Source: Corynebacterium variabile (GTDB taxonomy: Bacteria; Actinomycetota; Actinomycetes; Mycobacteriales; Mycobacteriaceae). From it: a DNA stretch of 64,000 nt. Shown one piece after another: positions 43,811 to 51,692 of this stretch. The translations under genes were made by a program, and so were the position numbers. The first letter of the stretch is position 1. The number at the start of each line of letters is the position of its first letter. The notes under the pieces are model-generated. The model made no database searches. It was not told where the DNA came from and saw only the letters and a program-made list of their open reading frames with translations. The stretch lies in NCBI RefSeq assembly GCF_006539825.1, contig NZ_BJNT01000006.1:1-64000 (forward strand). Direction: 5' to 3'.

Positions 43811-44950
43811 TCAGTACCCTACACGAGGGCTCGCTAGCAGTGCAAACACCTCTTCCGCGTATTCCGTGGTACTTGCCGGGGAGAGCTTCTCGGCAGATAC
43901 CTCACCCGCCCCACCGACCACTGACGCCACATCAACCGTCGGGCGGCGCAGCATCGCCTCACGGACTGCCACCGACAGCCACTCCCCGGCACCGGTGAAC
44001 CCCAGGTGACGAAGCAACTGTGCTGCCGAATTCATCAGACCTGCCGGATTCGCCACCCCGGCCCCGGCGATGTCGGGGGCTGACCCGTGTGCGGCCTGGG
44101 CCATGGCGCGGCGTCCTCCGGCGTTGATGCTGCCGGCGGTGCCCAGCGAGCCGCCGAGAGCGGCGGTGAGGTCGGAGAGGATGTCACCGAACATGTTCTC
44201 GGCGACGATCGTGCGGTGGATGGACGGTCGGGTCACCAGGTCGGCGCACAGGGCGTCGATGTGGACCGGACGCAGCACCACTCCGGTGGACGCCGCAACG
44301 CTCTCCGCCTCCTCCAGGTACATCCCCGAGGTCCGGGTGAGCACATTCGACTTGTGAGCCACGGTGAGGACCCCACCACGGCCCAGAGCGACAGCTGCGG
44401 CGTACTCCGTGATCTGACGGATTTTCCGGCGGGTGAACACGCCCACGGCCAGGGCGACGTCCTCGGTGACGCGCAGGTCACCGGAACCGGCGTACATGTT
44501 CCGGTCGGCGTACATGCCCTCGGTGTTCTCCCGGACGACCACCACATCCAGCTCCGGGGTGACCGATCCCGGCAGTGCCTGCACCGGCCGGACATTGGCC
44601 CAGAGGTCGGCCGACAGCCGCAGCTCAGCGGAAGGATTGCGCTGCGCCCGGGCCTCGGGCGGGTAGGAGACATTGTCATGCGGTCCGAGGACCCAGCCGT
44701 CGAGACCCTGCACCGTCGTCGCGGTGGCGTCCGGGACGATCTGCCCGGTCGTGGCGTAGGCCTCCGCACCGAGCAGCAACGGCACCCAGTCGACGGTCAC
44801 GGCGTCCGGCATGAGCGCCAGCTCGACCGCCCGCCTGGTCGGCGGGGTGATCTCGGGCCCGATCCCCTCCCCGTCCCAGTACCCCAGACGAACGGTCTGC
44901 GGAGTCACGGAGGGGACAGAGGACGCAGGCTGCGGTGTGAGGTCGGTCAT
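43811..44950 (-). CDS. Isopropylmalate/isocitrate dehydrogenase family protein
   Basis: NAD(P)-dependent beta-decarboxylating dehydrogenase. The 379-aa protein has the N-terminal GYWDGEGIGPEI, the substrate-arginine region VVVRENTEGMYADRN (about residue 150), HKSNVLTRTSGMYLEEAE, and the metal-binding AENMFGDILSDLTAALGGSLG with AQAAHGSAPDIAGAGVANPAG. It is not beside other leucine genes, so it may be a tartrate, D-malate or homoisocitrate-type enzyme rather than LeuB. TATGCT 7 nt before the ATG at 44950 suggests a leaderless message. Substrate undecided. Confidence 0.8.
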   Translation of the reverse strand: MTDLTPQPASSVPSVTPQTVRLGYWDGEGIGPEITPPTRRAVELALMPDAVTVDWVPLLLGAEAYATTGQIVPDATATTVQGLDGWVLGPHDNVSYPPEARAQRNPSAELRLSADLWANVRPVQALPGSVTPELDVVVVRENTEGMYADRNMYAGSGDLRVTEDVALAVGVFTRRKIRQITEYAAAVALGRGGVLTVAHKSNVLTRTSGMYLEEAESVAASTGVVLRPVHIDALCADLVTRPSIHRTIVAENMFGDILSDLTAALGGSLGTAGSINAGGRRAMAQAAHGSAPDIAGAGVANPAGLMNSAAQLLRHLGFTGAGEWLSVAVREAMLRRPTVDVASVVGGAGEVSAEKLSPASTTEYAEEVFALLASPRVGY

Positions 44951-44957
44951 TGTGGCC

Positions 44958-44963
44958 AGCATA
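44958..44963 (-). promoter_or_regulatory. Candidate -10 box of the decarboxylating dehydrogenase
   Basis: TATGCT on the minus strand, 7 nt before the ATG at 44950, inside the 39-base divergent gap. Confidence 0.4.
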
Positions 44964-44989
44964 GTGGTCGGGCTCCGGCGGAGGATACA

Positions 44990-46015
44990 ATGGCCGGTAC
45001 CATGACCCAGGTGAACGAGAGTAACGATCCGGGCGCGCACTCCGGTGCCCCGCAGCCCGCTTTCCCGCCCACTCCCCGCACCCCCGGGAACATCGCCTTC
45101 AATGCGGTACGCGGTGGCCTCATCGGCTCCGCCGAACTCGTCCCCGGCATCTCCGGCGGCACCGTCGCACTGGTGACCGGTGCCTACGAACGAGTCCTCT
45201 ACAACGCCAACCGTCTGCTCGACGGCGTGAAGATCTGGCCGAAGGACCGGGCCGAAGGCATGCGCCGGATAAAGGCCGTCGACTGGACGATGCTGCTGCC
45301 CATGGGCATCGGGATGGTCCTCACGGTCTTCGCCCTGGCCGGCATCATCGGCGACGTCGTCGAGGACCATGAGGTCCCCTCCCGTGCCCTGTTCCTCGGC
45401 ATGGTCACTGTCTCCCTCGCCGTTCCACTGCTGATGATCAACTGGACGGACCTGAGAAAACGTCTCCCGGTCGCGGTCCCCCTGTTCCTCATCGGCGCCG
45501 CCTTCACCTTCATCGCCACCGGCTTCTCCGCCTCCGACAACGACAACCCCGGCAAGCTGCTGGTGTTCATCGCCGCCGCCGTCGCCGTGTGTGCACTGAT
45601 CCTGCCCGGAGTCTCAGGTTCCTTCTTCCTCTACGCGATCGGCATCTACACTGCCACACTGGACGCCGTCAGCGACCTCGACCTCGGCTATATCGCCGTC
45701 TTCGGCCTCGGCGCCCTCACCGGCCTCGTGCTGTTCGTCCGGGTCATGGAGACCCTGCTGACCCGCGCCCGCACCCTCACCCTGTTCACCATGACCGGCA
45801 TGCTGCTCGGTTCACTGCGGGCCCTGTGGCCCTGGCAGGAGGGTGAGGAAGGCGAGACTGTCACTCTGCACGCCCCTGGGGAGCAGGCCGGCCTCGCCAT
45901 CCTCCTCTTCCTCCTCGGCGCCGCCGTCGTCGGCGCAATGGTCGCCGTCGAGCAGGTCATGAAGCGTCGGCGCGAGGCCGCACAGGCCGGCCGGAGCACC
46001 GTCACTGAGGGGTGA
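44990..46015 (+). CDS. DUF368 membrane protein, probable polyprenyl-phosphate translocase (PopT-like)
   Basis: A 341-aa polytopic membrane protein recognised by the DUF368 core RGGLIGSAELVPGISGGTVALVTGAYERVL (about residues 40-68) and its second copy CALILPGVSGSFFLYAIGIYTA, giving an inverted-repeat topology with about nine helices. DUF368 proteins were recently shown to recycle undecaprenyl phosphate across the membrane for envelope synthesis (PopT; established for other bacteria). ATG at 44990 has GGAGG five bases upstream; another ATG four codons later is possible. It lies 39 bases from the divergent dehydrogenase and 31 bases before the MgtC-like gene. Confidence 0.85.
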   Translation: MAGTMTQVNESNDPGAHSGAPQPAFPPTPRTPGNIAFNAVRGGLIGSAELVPGISGGTVALVTGAYERVLYNANRLLDGVKIWPKDRAEGMRRIKAVDWTMLLPMGIGMVLTVFALAGIIGDVVEDHEVPSRALFLGMVTVSLAVPLLMINWTDLRKRLPVAVPLFLIGAAFTFIATGFSASDNDNPGKLLVFIAAAVAVCALILPGVSGSFFLYAIGIYTATLDAVSDLDLGYIAVFGLGALTGLVLFVRVMETLLTRARTLTLFTMTGMLLGSLRALWPWQEGEEGETVTLHAPGEQAGLAILLFLLGAAVVGAMVAVEQVMKRRREAAQAGRSTVTEG

Positions 46016-46034
46016 ACACGCGGTGACTCTCGCG

Positions 46035-46040
46035 TAACCT
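46035..46040 (+). promoter_or_regulatory. Candidate -10 box of the MgtC-like gene
   Basis: TAACCT exactly 6 nt before the ATG at 46047: leaderless pattern. Confidence 0.45.
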
Positions 46041-46046
46041 GTCGTC

Positions 46047-46754
46047 ATGGTTCACTTGGCGACCGACACCTTCGCGGGGCAGGGCACCGAGCAGATCGCC
46101 CTGCTCCTGCTGGCGTTCGTCCTCAGCACCCTCATCGGGCTGGAACGACGCCTCCGCGGACGCAACGCCGGCCTGCGCACCCAGGCGATCGTCGGAACCG
46201 CCTCCGCACTGTTCGTGCTGGTGAGCAAGTACGGCTTCAGCGACGTCATCGGAGACCACGTCAGTTTCGACCCATCCCGCGTCGCCGCCGGCATCGTCTC
46301 GGGCATCAGCTTCCTCGGCGCCGGACTGATCCTCACCCGGCGCAACACCGTCCTCGGACTGACCACCGCCGCGAGCGTGTGGGAGACCGCGGCGATCGGT
46401 ACCGCCGCCGGTGCCGGACTCTGGCTGCTCGCCCTGACCGTCACCGTGCTGCACTTCGTCATCACCTACGGCCTCCGGGCCCTGTCCCGCATCCTCCCCG
46501 GCGGCGACACCCGCGTCCAGATCAGCGTGGTCTACGACGACGGCCGTGGACTGCTGCGTGGCATTCTCACCACCATCACCGATCACGGCTGGTCGGTACA
46601 GGAGGCCGGCCAACGCACCGACCTCGACGACGACCGGACCGGTCTGCATCTGGGTCTCACCGGCCGTCACTCCCCCGATGACCTGGTCGCCTCCCTGTCC
46701 GGCATGCCCGGGGTGCAGTCGGTCCGTGTCCTCACCGAGGAAGACGACGACTGA
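46047..46754 (+). CDS. MgtC/SapB family membrane protein
   Basis: A 235-aa protein with four or five N-terminal helices (residues 15-140) and a C-terminal soluble ACT-like domain (about 155-235). The MgtC signature is seen in FVLSTLIGLERRLRGRNAGL, GTASALFVLVSKYGF and SGISFLGAGLILTRRNTVLGLTTAAS (quoted in part; these mark helices 1-3). MgtC proteins affect survival under low magnesium and inhibit or modulate F-type ATP synthase in some pathogens; the exact role here is not known. Ends 24 bases before the convergent polA stop. Confidence 0.88.
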   Translation: MVHLATDTFAGQGTEQIALLLLAFVLSTLIGLERRLRGRNAGLRTQAIVGTASALFVLVSKYGFSDVIGDHVSFDPSRVAAGIVSGISFLGAGLILTRRNTVLGLTTAASVWETAAIGTAAGAGLWLLALTVTVLHFVITYGLRALSRILPGGDTRVQISVVYDDGRGLLRGILTTITDHGWSVQEAGQRTDLDDDRTGLHLGLTGRHSPDDLVASLSGMPGVQSVRVLTEEDDD

Positions 46755-46778
46755 GCCGAAAACCGGCCCGTCGCCGGA

Positions 46779-49484
46779 TCAGTGCCCCGCGGTGTCCCAG
46801 TCGGACCCGACGCCGGTGGAGACGTCCAGCGGCACCCGCAGGTCCGCGGCGCCGTCCATCTGTTCACGCAGGATCTCCGTGACCACGTCCTGCTCCCCGT
46901 CCACGACCTCGACGACGAGTTCGTCATGGACCTGCAGCAGGACGCGGGACGCCAGGTCCCGGCGCGTGAACTCCGCGTCCACCCGCAGCATGGCCCGCTT
47001 GATGATGTCCGCGGCCGTGCCCTGGATCGGCGCATTGAGTGCGGCACGACCGGCGGCCTCGGCGGCGACCCGGTTCGAGGAGTTCAGCTCCGGCAGGTAG
47101 CGGCGACGTCCGTAGAGCGTCTCGGTGTACCCGGTCTCCTTGGCGTGGGCGACCACCTCGTCGAGATAGCGCTTCACCCCGCCGAAGCGCTCGAAGTAGT
47201 TGTCCATGATCTGCTTCGCCTCGCCGGCGGAGATCCGCAGCTGCTGGGACAGGCCGAAGGCGCTGAGTCCGTACACCAGGCCGTAACTCATCGCCTTGAC
47301 CCGCCGACGCAGTTCCGGGGTGACATGCTCGACCGGCACATCGAAGACCTTCGAGCCGACGTAGTTGTGCAGGTCCTCCCCCGCCCGGTACGCCTCGATG
47401 AGGCCCGGGTCCTGGGACAGGTGCGCCATGACGCGCATCTCGATCTGCGAGTAGTCGGCGGTGATGAGGGTGGCGTAGCCGGTACCGACACGGAAGGCCC
47501 CGCGGATGCGGCGTCCGGCCTCGGTCCGCACCGGGATGTTCTGCAGGTTCGGGTCTGACGAGGACAGGCGTCCGGTGGCCGCACCGCGCTGGTTGAAGGT
47601 GGTGTGGATGCGTCCGTCGTCGGCGACGGCCTCGATGAGCCCGTCGATGGTGGACTTCATCTTCTGGTACTCACGGTGCGCCATGAGGTGTCCGAGGAAG
47701 GGGTGCGGGTGGGACGCGGCGAGCTTCTCGAGTTCGCCGGCGGCCGTGGAGTACCCGGTCTTCGTCTTCTTCGTCTTCGGCAGTTCCAGGGTCTCGAAGA
47801 GGACCTTCTGCAGCTGCTTCGGACTCGACAGGTTCAGTGTGTCGTCACCGGCGATGGTGCGGGCCTCGGCGATCTCGGCCTCGATCTGCACGCCGTACTC
47901 GTCGGAGAGGTCCCGCAGGGACGCCGCGTCCACCGAGATACCGGTCGCCTCCATCTTCGCCAGCACGGTGGCCAACGGCACCTCCAGGTCGAGGTAGAGC
48001 TCCATGGCACCGATCTCCGCCAGTTCGGGGGTCAGCGCCGCGACGAGTTCGGCGGTCGCCTGGGCACACACCGCACCCGGCGCGTCTGCGGTGATCTCGT
48101 GGCCGACGTGACGTTGCACGACGTCGGCGAGGTCTCCGGTCCGCAGGTCAGGCCGCAGCAGGTAGGCGGCCAGGGCCGTATCCTGCTCCACCCCGGCGAG
48201 CACCAGGCCGGAACCGTTGAGCTTGTGCCACTCCGCCTTGGCGTCATGGACCCACTTCGGCGCACCCCGGTCAGCCAGCCAGGCCCGCAGGGTGGCTTCG
48301 TCGGCGGGGTCCTGGTCGGTGAGGTCGATGTCCACGGCATGCAGCGCACCGTCCTCTCCCACCACGGGGTCGAGCAGGGCGATCCGGTCGGCGCGTCCTC
48401 CCGCAGGCGTCCCCACACCTGTGACGGTGACGGCGAGCGGACGGTGCACCGCAGCATCCCCCGCGGGACGGTTCACCTTCCACCCGGCGTGCTTCGTCAA
48501 CCAGGTGGTGAGCTTTCCGGTGGCCGGCGCATCCATGGTCAGGGCGGCGGCCTCGCCGTCCTCGAACTCCACACCGAAGGTCCGGAAGGCGCGGTTGCGC
48601 AGCGTCGTACCGAACTGGAGGGCCTCGAACATGTCGAGGGACGCTGTGGGGTCCGGCGTACCGGGCGTCAGTGCCTCGAGCTGACCTGCCTCCCCGAGGT
48701 CGAGGTCGCGGACCATCTCGGTGATGTTGCGGGCCAGCAGGACGTCGGCGAGGTGGTCGCGCAGGTTCTGGCCGACCTTGCCGCCGATTTCGTCCTTGTG
48801 CTCGACGACGCCCTCGAGACTGCCGTAGCCGGTGATCCACTTCTGCGCGGTCTTCGGGCCCACGCCGGGCACACCGGGCATGTTGTCGGAGGTGTCTCCG
48901 CGCAGCGCGGCGAGATCGGGGTACTGCGTCGGGGTGACGCCGTACTTCTCCTCCACCCGCGCCGGGGTGAACCGGTCGAGCTCGGAGACCCCCTTGAGGG
49001 TGTAGAGCACGGTGACGTCCTCGGTGACGAGCTGGAAGCTGTCCCGGTCGCCGGTGCAGATCAGCACCCGCATCCCGGCCGCCGCCCCGCGCGTGGCGAG
49101 CGTGGCGATGATGTCGTCTGCCTCGTAGGCCTCCTTGGTCAGCGTGGTGACGCCGAGGGCCTGCAGGGTCTCCTGGATGAGCTCCACCTGGCCGTGGAAC
49201 TCCGGCGGAGTAGAGGGACGCTGTGCCTTGTACTCCGGGAAGGTCTCCGAGCGAAACGTCGGGCCCGAGAGGTCGAAGGCGGTGGCGATGTGGGTGGGAT
49301 GTTCGTTCTCGACGAGACCGAGAAGCATCCCGAGAAAACCGTAGACCGCATTGGTGTGCTGGCCGCCGGTCGTCGAGAAGTTCTGTGCGGGCAGTGCGTA
49401 GAAGGCCCGGAACGCCAGGGAATGGCCGTCCAGGAGCAGCAGGGTGGGGCGTCCGGAAGCGGTCGAGGGGGCGGCGTCAGTCAT
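46779..49484 (-). CDS. polA: DNA polymerase I
   Basis: Gap filling and Okazaki-primer removal. The 901-aa protein has a 5'-nuclease domain (residues 1-300, LLLLDGHSLAFRAFYALP and LICTGDRDSFQLV), a middle exonuclease-like domain (about 320-500), and a family A polymerase domain with motif A (DYSQIEMRVMAHLS), motif B (RRVKAMSYGLVYGLSAFG) and motif C (QVHDELVVEV). The middle domain lacks the acidic Exo I motif (DTE), so proofreading is probably absent, as in other actinobacteria. ATG at 49484 has AGGAAGG four bases upstream; an in-frame extension to 49718 is rejected. Confidence 0.96.
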   Translation of the reverse strand: MTDAAPSTASGRPTLLLLDGHSLAFRAFYALPAQNFSTTGGQHTNAVYGFLGMLLGLVENEHPTHIATAFDLSGPTFRSETFPEYKAQRPSTPPEFHGQVELIQETLQALGVTTLTKEAYEADDIIATLATRGAAAGMRVLICTGDRDSFQLVTEDVTVLYTLKGVSELDRFTPARVEEKYGVTPTQYPDLAALRGDTSDNMPGVPGVGPKTAQKWITGYGSLEGVVEHKDEIGGKVGQNLRDHLADVLLARNITEMVRDLDLGEAGQLEALTPGTPDPTASLDMFEALQFGTTLRNRAFRTFGVEFEDGEAAALTMDAPATGKLTTWLTKHAGWKVNRPAGDAAVHRPLAVTVTGVGTPAGGRADRIALLDPVVGEDGALHAVDIDLTDQDPADEATLRAWLADRGAPKWVHDAKAEWHKLNGSGLVLAGVEQDTALAAYLLRPDLRTGDLADVVQRHVGHEITADAPGAVCAQATAELVAALTPELAEIGAMELYLDLEVPLATVLAKMEATGISVDAASLRDLSDEYGVQIEAEIAEARTIAGDDTLNLSSPKQLQKVLFETLELPKTKKTKTGYSTAAGELEKLAASHPHPFLGHLMAHREYQKMKSTIDGLIEAVADDGRIHTTFNQRGAATGRLSSSDPNLQNIPVRTEAGRRIRGAFRVGTGYATLITADYSQIEMRVMAHLSQDPGLIEAYRAGEDLHNYVGSKVFDVPVEHVTPELRRRVKAMSYGLVYGLSAFGLSQQLRISAGEAKQIMDNYFERFGGVKRYLDEVVAHAKETGYTETLYGRRRYLPELNSSNRVAAEAAGRAALNAPIQGTAADIIKRAMLRVDAEFTRRDLASRVLLQVHDELVVEVVDGEQDVVTEILREQMDGAADLRVPLDVSTGVGSDWDTAGH

Positions 49485-49580
49485 GGAACCTTCCTGCATG
49501 CGGGCATGTCGGGGTAGGAGTGGGCGACAGAATGTGGTCTTCATTACCCCGGCAATCACGTCGCCGGGGTGTCTGCGGGT

Positions 49581-49586
49581 TATCCT
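49581..49586 (+). promoter_or_regulatory. Candidate -10 box of the TetR-type regulator
   Basis: TATCCT 7 nt before the ATG at 49594. Confidence 0.45.
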
Positions 49587-49593
49587 AGTCGCC

Positions 49594-50268
49594 ATGACTG
49601 ACCAGACTTCGAGGGCCGGTGGCCCCCGGCAGACGAATGTCGTCGGCATCCAGAACAAGCTGCCGCCACGTCGCCGGTCCGTGGACACCCGGCGGGAGAT
49701 CCTCCTCTCGGCTCGCAAGGTGTTCTCTGAGCGCCCCTACGCGGAGGTCTCCCTCAAGGAGATCGCCGCGGATGTCGGGGTGAGCGCTCCGCTCATCATC
49801 AAGTACTTCGGCACCAAGGAGAATCTCTTCGAGTCCCAGCTGGACTTCTCCGCGACGGCGGACCGCCTCAACGAGGTCCCCTTCGGTGAGCTCGGCCAGC
49901 ACCTCACACGCATCGCGGTGACGTCCCCGGCGGATTCCCCGAACTCGATCGTGCACCGGCTCGCCGATTCCGGCGGTAACCGCCACATCGTCGACGCCAT
50001 CGGTCGGGTCTACCGTGAGCAGGTCGTCGACTGGCTGGTGAAGAAGATCCAGGAGGAATCCCCCAGTCCGGACGCCGAGTCCGCGGATTCCGGGATGGAC
50101 GCCGAGACCCGCGCCGAAGCCGCGATGTCCATGCTCGCCGGGCTGTCGCTGATGCGCCGCCTGGTGACCGAGGACTTTTTCGTGTCCGACCGGGTCGACG
50201 CCTTCGTCGACTACTACGGTTCCGTGATCCAGGGGGCGCTGAACGGCGAGGCCGGTTCTGTCCAGTAG
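49594..50268 (+). CDS. TetR family transcriptional regulator
   Basis: A 224-aa regulator. Residues 28-75 form the TetR helix-turn-helix (RREILLSARKVFSERPYAEVSLKEIAADVG then SAPLIIKYFGTKENLF). The C-terminal ligand domain includes SMLAGLSLMRRLVTEDFFVSD, a pattern shared with TetR_17-type C-terminal domains (DUF1956-like), which I cannot confirm. Divergent from polA with a gap of 109 bases and followed by a tRNA gene, so no target operon is suggested by context. Start chosen at ATG 49594 because of the TATCCT box 7 nt upstream and the family-like start of the protein. Confidence 0.87.
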   Translation: MTDQTSRAGGPRQTNVVGIQNKLPPRRRSVDTRREILLSARKVFSERPYAEVSLKEIAADVGVSAPLIIKYFGTKENLFESQLDFSATADRLNEVPFGELGQHLTRIAVTSPADSPNSIVHRLADSGGNRHIVDAIGRVYREQVVDWLVKKIQEESPSPDAESADSGMDAETRAEAAMSMLAGLSLMRRLVTEDFFVSDRVDAFVDYYGSVIQGALNGEAGSVQ

Positions 50269-50296
50269 GATCAACCGCTGTCGCTGACGGCGGCAT

Positions 50297-50373
50297 CCCC
50301 CGGTAGCCCAATTGGCAGAGGCAACGGATTCAAAACCCGTTCAGTGTCGGTTCGAGTCCGACCCGGGGGACCA
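50297..50373 (+). tRNA. tRNA with anticodon CAA (Leu by codon) and a short variable loop
   Basis: A full cloverleaf of 74 bases plus encoded CCA. Acceptor CCCCCGG/CCGGGGG, D-arm stem GCC/GGC with TTGG in the loop, T-arm GTCGG-TTCGAGT-CCGAC, discriminator A. The anticodon loop TTCAAAA gives CAA, which reads UUG (Leu). Two oddities: the variable loop is only five bases (TCAGT), whereas bacterial tRNA-Leu normally has a long variable arm, and the last pair of the anticodon stem is A-C. Lies 28 bases after the TetR gene. Confidence 0.85.
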
Positions 50374-50385
50374 CATCAGTCCACC

Positions 50386-51648
50386 TCAGACCTCCTCGTC
50401 GGAGGTCTCCACACTCGTACCGTCATCCATCGTCCGGTCTCCGAGCAGACCGTCCGGGTCGATGACACCGATCCGGTGACCGTCCTCCCGGATACGCCGC
50501 AGCCCCTCCAGCACCATGGCGCGGCCGAAGCCGTCGACATCGGTGACCCGGCGCATGTCGACCACCACCCGGTTCGTCTTCAGTTCATGACCGGCGACGG
50601 TGGCCAGGAAGTCCTCTGCCCCGGCGAATCCCAGACCGCCCTGCAGCCGGATGACGGTACCCAGCCCGCGCTGCCGGATACTGCGCACCGCCGAGCCCCG
50701 GGCCGGCACCGCGGACATCAGGTGCAGCCCCATGTCCTCCGACATCCTCCGGAAGATCTCCGTGCCGCGGACGCTGTTGCCCGAGGCATCCAACCGGGGC
50801 GAGAAGGTGGCGATGCCGAGCTGCCCGGGCAGGGTGCCCATCAGACCCCCGGCGACGCCGGACTTGGCGGGGATACCGACACCGGCCATCCACTTCCCTG
50901 CCCCGTCGTACATACCCGCCGACGCCATCACGGCCTGCACCTGCCGGCACACCCGCGGGTCGAGCACCTGCTCACCGGTGACCGGCTGGCGTCCTCCCAG
51001 GGCCAGTGTCGCGCCCATGACCGCCAGGTCCTTCACCGTGACGAGGATCGAGCACTGGCGGATGTAGCCGGTGACGGCGTCCTGCGCGGAATCCCCGATG
51101 ACCCCGTAACTGCGCAGCATGTGCGCCAGGGCGAGGTTGCGGTCGGCGGTCGCCAGCTCGGAACCGGTGACGCGCTCGTCGATGCGCAGTTCCCTGCCGG
51201 CCAGGCGGGAGAAGTAGTCCAGCAGCACCTCGACGCGGGCCGCCACGGAGGAATCCTCACCGTTGATGAGCTGGTTCACCGCAATCGCACCGGCGTTGAT
51301 CATGGGGTTGACCGGTCGGTGCGTCCCGCCGTCGAGGGAGAGTTCGTTGAAGGCCTCACCGGAGGGCTCCATGCCGACCGTGGAGAGGACCTTCTCGACC
51401 CCCACCTCCTGCAACGCCACCGCATAGGCGAAAGGCTTGGAGATCGACTGGATGGTGAACTCCCGCTCGTCGTCTGCGTGCGGACCGCCGGCACTGTAGA
51501 CCCGCCCCGCCGAGGTGCAGAGGGCAACCGCCAGGGGTTCCGGGTCGGCGGCTGCGAGTTCGGGGATGTAGTCGGCGACGGCGCCGTCATCGTGCGGGCG
51601 GACGTCGTCGAGGATGTCGTCGAGGTAACTTCTCAGCGGGATCTCCAT
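50386..51648 (-). CDS. glsA: Glutaminase fused to a STAS domain
   Basis: Hydrolyses glutamine to glutamate and ammonia. Residues 1-310 form the serine-dependent glutaminase with the SxxK site in IQSISKPFAYAVALQEVG (about residue 65), and GGTHRPVNPMINAGAI and ILVTVKDLAVMGATLALGG. Residues about 325-405 are a STAS-like domain (LGTVIRLQGGLGFAGAEDFL, VVVDMRRVTDVDGFGRA), as in anti-sigma-factor antagonists and sulfate transporters, which suggests regulation by nucleotide or protein binding (inference). It is divergent from a polar amino-acid ABC transporter, so uptake and deamidation of glutamine may be linked. Confidence 0.93.
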   Translation of the reverse strand: MEIPLRSYLDDILDDVRPHDDGAVADYIPELAAADPEPLAVALCTSAGRVYSAGGPHADDEREFTIQSISKPFAYAVALQEVGVEKVLSTVGMEPSGEAFNELSLDGGTHRPVNPMINAGAIAVNQLINGEDSSVAARVEVLLDYFSRLAGRELRIDERVTGSELATADRNLALAHMLRSYGVIGDSAQDAVTGYIRQCSILVTVKDLAVMGATLALGGRQPVTGEQVLDPRVCRQVQAVMASAGMYDGAGKWMAGVGIPAKSGVAGGLMGTLPGQLGIATFSPRLDASGNSVRGTEIFRRMSEDMGLHLMSAVPARGSAVRSIRQRGLGTVIRLQGGLGFAGAEDFLATVAGHELKTNRVVVDMRRVTDVDGFGRAMVLEGLRRIREDGHRIGVIDPDGLLGDRTMDDGTSVETSDEEV

Positions 51649-51679
51649 GGTGACCGAGGGTACCGACCCCCGCGTCCCC

Positions 51680-51685
51680 TAAGAT
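51680..51685 (+). promoter_or_regulatory. Candidate -10 box of the amino-acid ABC operon
   Basis: TAAGAT 7 nt before the ATG at 51693, in the 44-base gap divergent from glsA. Confidence 0.5.
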
Positions 51686-51692
51686 CAGGGCC

